Origin: Maribacter sp. MJ134
Lineage (GTDB): Bacteria > Bacteroidota > Bacteroidia > Flavobacteriales > Flavobacteriaceae
DNA: 64,000 bases
NCBI RefSeq assembly: GCF_003970695.1
Contig: NZ_CP034570.1
Span: 2,728,001-2,792,000 of the forward strand
Direction: 5' to 3'
In this document: piece after piece, positions 1 through 6,764 of the stretch
How positions within the stretch are numbered: the stretch's first letter is position 1
Layout: each line of letters begins with the position of its first letter
The notes under the pieces: model-generated
What the model was told of the DNA's origin: nothing
Database searches by the model: none
Seen by the model: only the letters and a program-made list of their open reading frames with translations
Program-made: the position numbers and the translations under genes

Positions 1-1
1 T

Positions 2-121
2 AGGTCGCGTCTTCGGGTTTCTCCTAAAATAGAAATAACGGACCTTAGAGAAATTCAGAAATTACAGGCTTCTAAGTTGGGAAGAAAACCCATAAGGGTC
101 ATAGATACAAGAACAGTTTAA
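2..121 (+). CDS. 3' end of an unrecognised protein (partial)
   Basis: An open frame enters from the left edge and stops at TAA 119-121, leaving only the last 39 codons. The tail is basic and ends in IDTRTV. Too little remains to name a family. It runs toward ssb on the other strand, and the two genes share the hairpin at 131-151 as a convergent terminator. That placement is the main reason to think the frame is real. Confidence 0.45.
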   Translation, partial: RSRLRVSPKIEITDLREIQKLQASKLGRKPIRVIDTRTV

Positions 122-123
122 TG

Positions 124-151
124 AAAAAAAGCCCCACCCTAACGGTGAGGC
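124..151 (-). terminator. rho-independent terminator of ssb (probably bidirectional)
   Basis: Arms 131-138 and 144-151 pair over 8 bp around a 5-nt loop. On the minus strand the single imperfect pair is a U-G wobble and the stem is followed by seven T. On the plus strand a T-rich run follows at 152-165, so it could also end the convergent left-edge gene. Confidence 0.8.
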
Positions 152-161
152 CTCTTCTTTT

Positions 162-494
162 TTATTTACCCAACATCAAAAGCTCGTTACAACGAACCTC
201 GGTAATATATCGTTTTTCTCCCTCTTTGGTCTCATAAGAGCGATGTGTTAATTTCCCCTCTACGGCCACCTGCTTTCCTTTGGTCAGGTAATTTTCTACG
301 ATTTCTGCAGTTTTACCCCAGGCGACCACATTATGCCATTGCGTGTCGTCTACCTTTTCTCCTTTATTGTTTTTGTAGCTTTCTGTTGTGGCAATGGAAA
401 ATTTTGCCAATTTGGCTCCACCATCAAGATTTACAATTTCCGGGTCCTGACCCAAATTTCCAATCAACTGTACTTTGTTTTTAAGTGCGTTCAT
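162..494 (-). CDS. ssb: single-stranded DNA-binding protein, short form
   Basis: A 110-residue OB-fold SSB that coats single-stranded DNA in replication and repair. Family features seen are NKVQLIGNLGQDPE near the start, the WHNVVAWGK strand at about residues 53-61, and VEGKL at about 78-82. Typical SSBs are 140-180 residues and end in a flexible tail with an acidic DDIPF-like tip that recruits partner proteins. This one stops at the end of the OB fold (ELLMLGK) with no acidic tip. Short paralogues of this kind are common in Bacteroidota, so a main ssb may lie elsewhere in the genome. The ATG at 494 is the natural start, and a terminator follows the gene at once. Confidence 0.93.
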   Translation of the reverse strand: MNALKNKVQLIGNLGQDPEIVNLDGGAKLAKFSIATTESYKNNKGEKVDDTQWHNVVAWGKTAEIVENYLTKGKQVAVEGKLTHRSYETKEGEKRYITEVRCNELLMLGK

Positions 495-607
495 AATAAT
501 TTATTTTATCGTTAAACAGTTAAAACTTAATACTGAAATCGCTTCAGTATCTTTTTAATTTATCCTGTAATAAGTTGTGGATTACACGCTTTATCATTTG
601 GACACTG

Positions 608-615
608 CAAACATA
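608..615 (-). promoter_or_regulatory. possible -7 element upstream of ssb
   Basis: On the minus strand this reads TATGTTTG, a match to the Bacteroidota -7 consensus TAnnTTTG, and gives a leader of about 110 nt to ssb. No TTG lies at the usual 17-23 nt upstream, so the call is weak. Confidence 0.3.
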
Positions 616-708
616 GAACGAGCCTTAAAAGTTATACGGTTACAAAATACTTACTTTCGTTTGTAATCATTTGTAGTCGTTTGAAAACTTTTATATTATT
701 GATTATTA

Positions 709-731
709 GGTAACTATATACTTGTTTACAC
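709..731 (+). repeat. left terminal inverted repeat of the IS1595-type element
   Basis: A 23-bp end matching 3644-3666 in inverted orientation with two mismatches, both near the outer edge. The outer boundary is placed by the matching G and the partial octamer duplication, and could shift by about 2 bp. Confidence 0.7.
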
Positions 732-933
732 TAGGAAGTAAAGTTTGATTTCGGATGCTATATCCTGTATTTTTTTTACGGTCGATACCCCATTGTTATT
801 GGTTCACTAATTCAAACCAAAAGAGCAAAGGCAAATTGGCACTATAGGTATTTCCGTATTTCAGAGAGCGTGTCACATTGCCAATGAATCGTTTTCTTAG
901 GACGATACCAAGGCTAAACGGTCAGAACCGATG

Positions 934-2049
934 CTATGATTTATTTTCTTTAGGATTCCAATCTAAGCCTTTTTTTAGTTTTTTATTAAAATCAGATAAA
1001 GGAGGTGCTAAAGGCGGTGGGGGTGGCAATTTTTCCCCTTTATTTATTTTAGAAACTACTTTATCAAAGTCAGACACAAACTCTTTATCTTGTTGAATTC
1101 TAAATTTTTTATATTCTGATTCGGCGAATTTTTTAGCAACATCTTTTTTAATTTTTCCAGCATCACTTAAAAGATCGTAATCGTTAAATTTAAGGAAGGA
1201 GTCTAATTTGTCTGCCCATTCCGCCATAGTCATAGTTTTTCCTCTTTTAGCTTGAAGCTCTGCAAAATCTAAGTACATATTTACCAAAGTGTTTAATTCT
1301 CCAATCTCTTCTTTTTTGAGATAGTTTTTAGCTACTGAAACATCTGTTTTTATGATTTTACCTCCTTTCTTTTCGTTTTTCCAACTAGTTAACCCCATGT
1401 TGGGTTTGTTTGCATCTGCTCTTAGTTTAATAATTTCAGGTGCTGTGTGATGTGTTATTGCAAATTCAAGTTTGTTTTGTACAGTCGCAAAAAACAATCT
1501 TGTTATCTCTGCTTTAGGATTATAATCTATTGCCGTAGCGTATAGGTCGGTAATTTTTTGATAAAACCTTCTTTCAGAAGCTCGTATCTCCCTTACTATT
1601 TCAATTAACTCGTCAAAATAGTCCTTATCAAAAAGGTTTTTGCCTTGTTTCAGCCTATCATTATCAATTGCAAAACCCTTAACGAGATAGTTTTTCAAAA
1701 CACTATTTGCCCATATCCTGAACATAGTTGCTTTTTGAGAACTGACACGATAACCTACTGATATTATTGCATCTAAGTTGTAAAACTCTATCTTCCTTTG
1801 AACATTACGATTCCCCTCTTCTTGAACTGTCAAAATTTCTTTGACAGTTGAAAATTTATTTAATTCACCGTCCTTATAAATATTCCCTAAATGGTAGCTG
1901 ATGTTTTGTTTTGAAGTATCAAATATTTCAGCCATACTATTTTGAGAAACCCAAACCGTTTCGTTCTTATCATCAAGTATTACTTGGATATTGGTAGTTC
2001 CATTATCCGAAGTATAAAACATGAAGTTTGTATTCTCTAAACTATGCAT
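934..2049 (-). CDS. RhuM family protein (transposon passenger)
   Basis: A 371-residue protein with the RhuM/COG3943 layout. It has an N-terminal DNA-binding-like segment with VWVSQNSMAEIF, a NISYHLGNIYKDGEL segment, then the hallmark IEFYNLDAIISVGYRVSS and TMFRIWANSVLKNYLVKGFA at about residues 88-128. A charged helical region follows, and the tail carries a proline run (PPPPPLAPP at about 343-351). RhuM was named from a Salmonella pathogenicity island. Its biochemical role is not established, and homologues often sit in mobile or defence-rich DNA. Here it lies 28 bp downstream of the transposase stop on the same strand and inside the element ends, so it is probably co-transcribed cargo. The ATG at 2049 is well placed. 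Confidence 0.85.
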   Translation of the reverse strand: MHSLENTNFMFYTSDNGTTNIQVILDDKNETVWVSQNSMAEIFDTSKQNISYHLGNIYKDGELNKFSTVKEILTVQEEGNRNVQRKIEFYNLDAIISVGYRVSSQKATMFRIWANSVLKNYLVKGFAIDNDRLKQGKNLFDKDYFDELIEIVREIRASERRFYQKITDLYATAIDYNPKAEITRLFFATVQNKLEFAITHHTAPEIIKLRADANKPNMGLTSWKNEKKGGKIIKTDVSVAKNYLKKEEIGELNTLVNMYLDFAELQAKRGKTMTMAEWADKLDSFLKFNDYDLLSDAGKIKKDVAKKFAESEYKKFRIQQDKEFVSDFDKVVSKINKGEKLPPPPPLAPPLSDFNKKLKKGLDWNPKENKS

Positions 2050-2077
2050 TTATCAATTCTTTATAAGTGATTCTATT

Positions 2078-2947
2078 CTAAGTATTTTTCAAAAATAAAT
2101 TAAATCTCATTGCTTCGGGTTGTTTTCTAGAATTGTATCTAAAGTAAAATTCATCTACATATCGTTGCAAGTGCTTTACTGATGTAAAATGATAGATTCC
2201 GAATATACCACGCTTTAACAATGACCAAAAGCCCTCTATAGTGTTCGTATGAACCCTTCCGTTAACGTATTGGTGCTGACTATGCTTTACAACTGAATGG
2301 TCGTATACACGCTTCATTCTAGCGTAGGAAGTGTATTCATCCGTATAAAGCTTGGCGGTTTCCTTTACATTCTTTAAAATCTCGTGGGATAAGGTTTCCA
2401 TAGTCGTATTGGGAACGTGCTTAGCGATTACTTTGCCGCTTCTCTCTACCATTCCTAAAACTGGTGCTTTATCATCGCTAGTATCTCTAGTTTTCTTGTT
2501 GGCGTGTCTGTTTTTGTTCTTACCACCTACGAATGTTTCGTCCGCTTCTACTTCATTATCAAGTTTAGTATCGTTATCGATACCAAAACATTGACGTATT
2601 CTAGATAACATGAACCAAGCTGATTTTTGAGTGATTTTTAAATCCCTACCTAATTGTAAAGAAGAGATTCCTTTTTTATGTGAAGTAACCAACCAAATAG
2701 CTAAGAACCATTTTTGAAGGTCAATCTTAGTGTTATCAAAAATAGTATTGGTCTTTACATTAAAGTACTTTCCCGTATTCTTACATTTGTATTTGTTCCC
2801 CTTACAGTTATATACTTTAGATTCAACATCAAATGGACTAACTACGTTACCGTTCCATCTTAATTGCTCTAAATGGTCTATACAAGACTGTTGGTCAGGA
2901 AAGGCTTGTATTAGTTCGATAATGGAGTTGAAGTCTTGGTTAATCAT
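2078..2947 (-). CDS. IS1595 family transposase (DDxN type)
   Basis: A 289-residue transposase of the ISXO2-like/IS1595 class. Catalytic positions are visible as D136 in VEADETFVGG, D203 in YTDEYTSY, and N235 with E238 in HTNTIEGFW. The C-terminal SLLKRGIFGIYH and YVDEFYFRYN are family signatures. The N-terminal zinc-ribbon region is degenerate, with only Cys48 and Cys55 at the usual place (NCKGNKYKCKNTGKYF). It cuts and joins the 23-bp ends of the element at 709-3666. The start codon at 2945-2947 lies inside a large palindrome, which suggests autoregulation. Length and frame are intact. Confidence 0.93.
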   Translation of the reverse strand: MINQDFNSIIELIQAFPDQQSCIDHLEQLRWNGNVVSPFDVESKVYNCKGNKYKCKNTGKYFNVKTNTIFDNTKIDLQKWFLAIWLVTSHKKGISSLQLGRDLKITQKSAWFMLSRIRQCFGIDNDTKLDNEVEADETFVGGKNKNRHANKKTRDTSDDKAPVLGMVERSGKVIAKHVPNTTMETLSHEILKNVKETAKLYTDEYTSYARMKRVYDHSVVKHSQHQYVNGRVHTNTIEGFWSLLKRGIFGIYHFTSVKHLQRYVDEFYFRYNSRKQPEAMRFNLFLKNT

Positions 2948-2970
2948 AACTGTATTATTATACAGCTATG
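2945..2970. promoter_or_regulatory. 26-bp palindrome over the transposase start codon
   Basis: Arms 2945-2955 and 2960-2970 pair at 10 of 11 positions around a 4-nt centre, and the left arm includes the transposase ATG. It lies between the divergent transposase and membrane-protein genes. It could be an operator, or a hairpin that hides the start codon from ribosomes. A second inverted pair, TTACAC (2983-2988) and GTGTAA (3005-3010), lies beside it and resembles the inner part of the terminal repeats. Confidence 0.5.
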
Positions 2971-3032
2971 ATAATACTTTAATTACACCAAACCTAATCA
3001 TTTAGTGTAAATAACTTCTATTTAGTCAATTT

Positions 3033-3611
3033 ATGAACGACAATAATATTGATGAAATCTTAAAACAAGCGGAAAACGTAGAAATCTATGAGTTTAAACA
3101 CCTTTACGATTTTGGTAACAATCAGCAACAATACAATTCCTATAGGAGGTTGGTTACAATAGTAATGACAACTGAATTAAAACTTTTGACTTTGATAGCG
3201 AGTAATAAGGCAATTCTTTCTGAAAAAGGAAAAAGGATTTCTGAAAATGGAGGTTGGTTAAAATATATAGAAGATGAAAAACTTAAAGCTGATAGATCCA
3301 AGAGAAAAGACAAATGGGATTATTACTATTCGAAATATAGATATTTTACATACTGGTGGATTTTCAGTTTTTCGGTTATCGCTTTTATACTAAGTATTTA
3401 TAATTTTATACAAACCCTTCAATCCCCAAGAAACGAAGTAAATAAAGAAGCAACACGAACGCCCATCCAACAAAGGGAAGGGGAAGCAGCCAAACCGCAT
3501 ACTTCATCTTCAGTCCCTCAAACTTCTGATTCTTTGAAAACTCCCAATCAGGAAAATAATTCCTTACAATTCGAACCCCAAAAAGATAGCTTAAAACAAA
3601 AATCGAAATAA
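3033..3611 (+). CDS. single-pass membrane protein, unknown function (transposon passenger)
   Basis: A 192-residue protein I do not recognise. Residues 1-105 are charged and helical with YEFKHLYDFGNNQQQYNSYR. One membrane helix spans about 108-128 (YWWIFSFSVIAFILSIYNFI). The tail from about 130 is hydrophilic, rich in Gln, Ser, Pro and Lys, and probably disordered. It diverges from the transposase gene and ends 32 bp before the right terminal repeat, so it is cargo of the element. A helical cytosolic part joined to one membrane helix is also seen in some membrane-acting effector proteins, but nothing here proves such a role. A second frame overlaps its 3' third on the other strand. Confidence 0.62.
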   Translation: MNDNNIDEILKQAENVEIYEFKHLYDFGNNQQQYNSYRRLVTIVMTTELKLLTLIASNKAILSEKGKRISENGGWLKYIEDEKLKADRSKRKDKWDYYYSKYRYFTYWWIFSFSVIAFILSIYNFIQTLQSPRNEVNKEATRTPIQQREGEAAKPHTSSSVPQTSDSLKTPNQENNSLQFEPQKDSLKQKSK

Positions 3612-3636
3612 GTATTATTGATATATCAGTCTTCAT
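3406..3636 (-). CDS. possible small membrane protein opposite the passenger gene
   Basis: A 76-codon frame whose product would have two hydrophobic stretches (about residues 5-23 and 47-70) with GVRIVRNYFPDWEF between them. It overlaps the 3' third of 3033-3611 on the other strand. The opposite strand of Gln/Lys/Glu-rich coding DNA often reads as hydrophobic, so this may be a shadow. It is kept because the composition is protein-like and its ATG lies just inside the right terminal repeat. Only one of the two frames is likely to be used in this overlap. Confidence 0.25.
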   Translation of the reverse strand: MKTDISIILISIFVLSYLFGVRIVRNYFPDWEFSKNQKFEGLKMKYAVWLLPLPFVGWAFVLLLYLLRFLGIEGFV

Positions 3637-3643
3637 TTAATCG

Positions 3644-3666
3644 GTGTAAACAAGTATATAATTATC
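3644..3666 (-). repeat. right terminal inverted repeat of the IS1595-type element
   Basis: Inverted copy of 709-731 (21 of 23 positions). Inside the element at 3005-3018 a similar sequence, GTGTAAATAACTTC, recalls the inner end GTGTAAACAAGT and may be a third transposase-binding site. Confidence 0.7.
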
Positions 3667-3791
3667 GGTTATAAGGTAATTATATCGAAATTGGGAGGAT
3701 TAAATAAAATAGATTATCAAACTACTTGAACGTAATTTTTGGCATCTATCGCTTTTATTAAGACAAGGTTGAAAAGTAAATTTTTAGTTTT

Positions 3792-4019
3792 TCAATTAAC
3801 CCGATAAAGATTCCTTCCGAATTTGAAAAGAAAATAGACCACGACCCATAAAATTACTTGGAACAGTAGTGTTCCTGTGAAAACGCCCCAAGAACGTGCT
3901 CGACCGGAATTTAATGCTTCAGTAAATTCAGCGGCAACAGTAGGTAGGGTAAAAATGAGGCGCCCTATCAGACCAATGCTTATTATAATTATCAGAATTC
4001 CCAATAGCTTTTTCATCAT
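3792..4019 (-). CDS. small two-helix membrane protein, unknown function
   Basis: A 75-residue protein with membrane helices at about residues 4-28 (LLGILIIIISIGLIGRLIF) and 47-70 (VFTGTLLFQVILWVVVYFLFKFG) and a short polar link. It fits a small inner-membrane protein of Flavobacteriaceae but no family is recognised. Two ATG codons are adjacent at the start (4019 and 4016). It stands alone between the transposon and the sugar-catabolic operon, which runs the other way. Confidence 0.55.
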   Translation of the reverse strand: MMKKLLGILIIIISIGLIGRLIFTLPTVAAEFTEALNSGRARSWGVFTGTLLFQVILWVVVYFLFKFGRNLYRVN

Positions 4020-4221
4020 GTCCTTTATTTTTCTCCTTGCGATAAATATATTACGTTTTCAATTATATATCACCTCATAGAACCCTAAATTTAAAACATG
4101 GCTGAAAAACCTAGTTATAGTTTTCTGTTAGGCTTCATTACGCTAGAATAGAGAGCCGCCTAGATATTTTCATTTTTTTCAATTAACTTACTGTCTATTA
4201 CCAGCAAACCACCTAACATAA

Positions 4222-5106
4222 ATGAAATTAGCCATACATAATTGGATGCGTGCCGAGCCTTTGGAAAGCACCATAACCCGGATTGCAGCAATGGGGTACA
4301 CTCACCTTGAAATTCAGGGTACTCCAGAAAACTATAACACCAAAGAAGTAAAGGCCTTGCTAGATAAACATGGCATACAATGTTGGGGTTCCGTTACCTT
4401 AATGCTAGAAGAGCGTAATATGTTGGCCAAGGATGCGGCACAACGCCAAATGTCCGTACAATATGTGTTGGATTTAGCCAAGATGGTCAAAGAATTGGGC
4501 GGTTCCGTGATTTCCCTTGTTCCGGCTACTGTGGGTAAAATAATTCCCGATGCACGACCGGAAGAAGAATGGGAATGGGCCATAGCGGGTATCAAGGAAG
4601 TGTATGCCTATACGGAGGTCAATGACCTACGCATAGGTATTGAGCCCATTAATAGGTTTGAAACCTACTTCATTAATCGCGGAGCACAAGCCTTGGCACT
4701 GGCAGAAGCGGTAGGTCCCAATTGCGGGGTTTGCTTGGATACCTTTCATATGAACCTAGAGGAGGAGGACATGTTCGACACCATGAAAAAAGTGGGGAGC
4801 CGTCTTGTGAATTTTCATGTTGCGGACAACAACCGTATGGCGCCCGGTATGGGCCATTTAGACTGGGTGCGGATTATGAGCACCTTAAAGGAAATACAGT
4901 ATGATGGCGTATTATCGGTAGAGTTCTGTGCGGCCATGGACCGCACTCCTGCCAATCCCTATCCAAATTCCATCGACACGGCACAGGTTGGGCTAAGTGA
5001 TGAACAACTGAAATTTTTGCAAGACCATGGCAGCTCAGCGGTAACTGAGGAATTCTATTCCATGCTAACGAAAAAATCCATCGACACCTTAAAACCTTTG
5101 CTATAA
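4222..5106 (+). CDS. sugar phosphate isomerase/epimerase family protein (TIM barrel)
   Basis: A 294-residue xylose-isomerase-like TIM barrel (AP endonuclease 2 superfamily), the fold used by D-tagatose 3-epimerases, hydroxypyruvate isomerase and inosose dehydratase. Metal-site motifs visible are RIGIEPINRFETYF at about residues 136-149, CLDTFHMNLEE at about 171-181 and VNFHVADNNRMAPGMGHLDW at about 195-214, plus GVLSVEFCAA late in the barrel. These give the Glu, Asp, His and Glu ligands typical of epimerases. It is cytoplasmic with no signal peptide and is the first gene of a tight four-gene operon, 1 bp before the enolase-superfamily gene. Ketose 3-epimerisation or isomerisation is the best guess; the substrate is unknown. 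Confidence 0.87.
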   Translation: MKLAIHNWMRAEPLESTITRIAAMGYTHLEIQGTPENYNTKEVKALLDKHGIQCWGSVTLMLEERNMLAKDAAQRQMSVQYVLDLAKMVKELGGSVISLVPATVGKIIPDARPEEEWEWAIAGIKEVYAYTEVNDLRIGIEPINRFETYFINRGAQALALAEAVGPNCGVCLDTFHMNLEEEDMFDTMKKVGSRLVNFHVADNNRMAPGMGHLDWVRIMSTLKEIQYDGVLSVEFCAAMDRTPANPYPNSIDTAQVGLSDEQLKFLQDHGSSAVTEEFYSMLTKKSIDTLKPLL

Positions 5107-5107
5107 T

Positions 5108-6271
5108 ATGAAAATCACCAATGTAGAAGCCTTTTGGTTACGGTGTCCCATTCCAAAGGAAAAACAGCATTTCTCCGATTACGGCTTACTCACTAATTTT
5201 GATATGACCCTTGTGGTCGTAACTGCGGATTCTGGGCTACAAGGGTTTGGAGAAGCAAAGGCCGCAGTAGGTTCATCGGGTTCTTGTGCGAGCATCGTAA
5301 GTTGTATTGAAAATGAAATTAAACCCATACTAATAGGGAAAGATGCACGACATATCTCACGAATCTGGGAACACATTTATAACGGAACGCGCGACCATTA
5401 TGCCTTATCCAGAGGTCGCAAATTCCCTATTTTAGGGAGACGGGGATTGACCGTTTCTGCCATGAGCGGTATTGACACGGCTTTGTGGGACTTAAAGGGG
5501 AAAGCTCTAGGAGTGCCTGTAGTGGAATTGTTAGGCGGAAGTTGCCGAGAACAAATGCCTGCCTATGCCAGTGGTGGGTGGGCTAAGGCAGATGCTATTG
5601 GGGAACAATTGTTAAGCTACACTTCAAAGGGGTTTTCAGGCGTAAAGATGCGTGTAGGAATTATGGACGAGACCGTGCAGGCGAGTATCACGAGAGTGAA
5701 AGCGGCACGAGAGGCCTTACCAGACCATATCAAATTAATGACCGATGCACATGGTACCTTTAGCGTACCCGAAGCCAAACAGTTTTGCAGAGGTGTAGCA
5801 GATTGTAATCTCTACTGGTTTGAAGAACCCCTCAGCCCCGATAACAGAGTAGGTACGGCAGAAGTCAGGGCCAGTACGGATATTCCGATAGCCGCTGGCG
5901 AAAGTGAATACACGGCATTTGATGTTAGGGATATGATAGCCGAAAGAGCTTTAGATGTTGTTCAACCAGATTGTGCCATCATTGGTGGTATTACGGAAGC
6001 CATGCGCGTAGCACAACTGGCACACACGTACCAGTTAGAGCTGGCACCGCATTGTTGGGGTTCTGCTTTCTCCTTCATGGCCGGGGTATCTGTTGCTTTC
6101 GCATCACCATCCGCTAACGTTATTGAATTCTCCCTAGGGGGTAATCCTATGATGTACGATTTAGTACAAGAACAGATAGCGGTAGATACTAATGGAATGC
6201 TCTCTGAACCAGATAAGCCTGGTTTGGGTTTAACCCCTAACTGGGATTTTGTAAAGGAATTTAAACAATAG
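5108..6271 (+). CDS. mandelate racemase/muconate lactonizing enzyme family protein
   Basis: A 387-residue enolase-superfamily enzyme. It has the N-terminal capping domain, then the barrel with the acid/base pair site K180-x-R182 (GVKMRVG), metal ligands D213 (MTDAHG), E239 (WFEEPL) and E265 (AAGESE), and the D288/H315 dyad (QPDCA, LAPHCWG). These are the parts needed to abstract the alpha-proton of a carboxylate, so it is probably an acid-sugar dehydratase or racemase. The KxR pair with a His dyad resembles the mandelate racemase subgroup more than the muconate cycloisomerases (KxK...K). It lies between the TIM-barrel epimerase (1-bp gap) and the VOC protein (4-bp gap), which points to aldonate or uronate breakdown. 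Substrate unknown. Confidence 0.9.
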   Translation: MKITNVEAFWLRCPIPKEKQHFSDYGLLTNFDMTLVVVTADSGLQGFGEAKAAVGSSGSCASIVSCIENEIKPILIGKDARHISRIWEHIYNGTRDHYALSRGRKFPILGRRGLTVSAMSGIDTALWDLKGKALGVPVVELLGGSCREQMPAYASGGWAKADAIGEQLLSYTSKGFSGVKMRVGIMDETVQASITRVKAAREALPDHIKLMTDAHGTFSVPEAKQFCRGVADCNLYWFEEPLSPDNRVGTAEVRASTDIPIAAGESEYTAFDVRDMIAERALDVVQPDCAIIGGITEAMRVAQLAHTYQLELAPHCWGSAFSFMAGVSVAFASPSANVIEFSLGGNPMMYDLVQEQIAVDTNGMLSEPDKPGLGLTPNWDFVKEFKQ

Positions 6272-6275
6272 AATC

Positions 6276-6764
6276 ATGGCGCGAGCGGTAAAAATAAATC
6301 ATGTAGCCCTAGTGGTAAGTAATTTAGAGGAAGCCTGTAAATTTTACGAATATGAGTTGGGACTGGAACCTATACCTGCCTTCTTGTTCGACTATCCCAC
6401 AGCTTTTTTCAAGTTCAATAAAGAACAGCAATTACGCCTTACGGAATGGGAGGACGCCTATTCCTTTAGAGGTCATATCTGTGTTCAGGTAGATGACATA
6501 AATGCCCTATTCTTTAGAATGAAGGAATTGGGAATTATTGATATTGAACCATGGGGAAACGTGCGTCAGTTACCTGACGGGGCCATACAAATGTTCGTCC
6601 GGGACCCCTCGGGAAATTTAGTAGAGCTATCCTCTGACCCTGAAGCCCATATTGACCCTAGGATTTTTAAGGATGAACTTTTTAAACCAGGCATCTACGT
6701 CTCTGGCCGAAATGATTTTAGAGGATACAAATCCAAGGACGCTACCTTATATCATAAAGAATAA
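6276..6764 (+). CDS. VOC family (glyoxalase/dioxygenase-fold) protein
   Basis: A 162-residue vicinal-oxygen-chelate protein with paired beta-alpha-beta-beta-beta modules. Likely metal ligands are His9 (KINHVALVV), a Glu in RLTEWED at about 57, the His in RGHICVQVDD at about 68, and the Glu in GNLVELSSDP at about 117-122. DPSGNLVEL is the family signature. Members include glyoxalase I, dioxygenases, isomerases and methylmalonyl-CoA epimerase. Third gene of the acid-sugar operon, 4 bp after the enolase-superfamily gene and directly abutting the dehydrogenase (TAA then ATG). A role on an intermediate of that pathway is inferred. Confidence 0.85.
   Translation: MARAVKINHVALVVSNLEEACKFYEYELGLEPIPAFLFDYPTAFFKFNKEQQLRLTEWEDAYSFRGHICVQVDDINALFFRMKELGIIDIEPWGNVRQLPDGAIQMFVRDPSGNLVELSSDPEAHIDPRIFKDELFKPGIYVSGRNDFRGYKSKDATLYHKE

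Larger units (their letters stand above)
495..933. other. gene-free stretch: ssb upstream region and left end of the transposon
   Basis: No convincing gene lies in these 439 bases. The half next to ssb is its A+T-rich upstream region. From 709 the sequence is the left arm of the IS1595-type element. On the minus strand about 790-905 there is a roughly 38-codon open stretch ending at a TAA near 789, with the inverted pair TTGGCA/TGCCAA inside it. It could be a decayed coding remnant, but I recognise no family. Confidence 0.4.
709..3666. mobile_element. IS1595-family transposon with two passenger genes
   Basis: The ends 709-731 and 3644-3666 are inverted copies that match at 21 of 23 positions, and the inner 17 bp (TATATACTTGTTTACAC on the left strand) match exactly. 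Flanking octamers 701-708 (gattatta) and 3667-3674 (ggttataa) agree at 6 of 8 positions, compatible with an aged 8-bp target duplication, the size known for this family. The 2,958-bp element holds the transposase, a RhuM-family gene downstream of it on the same strand, and a divergent single-pass membrane protein gene. It sits between ssb and a small membrane protein gene, apparently without breaking a gene. The transposase reading frame is intact, so the element may still be active. Confidence 0.72.

Noticed and set aside
878..1096. Plus-strand frame of 72 codons over the end of the RhuM gene
   Set aside because: It lies opposite the RhuM C-terminus and reads as a low-complexity glycine/lysine chain from the proline run. 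It is a shadow.
6276..6764. VOC protein as methylmalonyl-CoA epimerase for the propionyl-CoA path
   Set aside because: It is in an acid-sugar operon far from the mutase genes, and VOC folds serve many reactions. Context favours a sugar-acid role.
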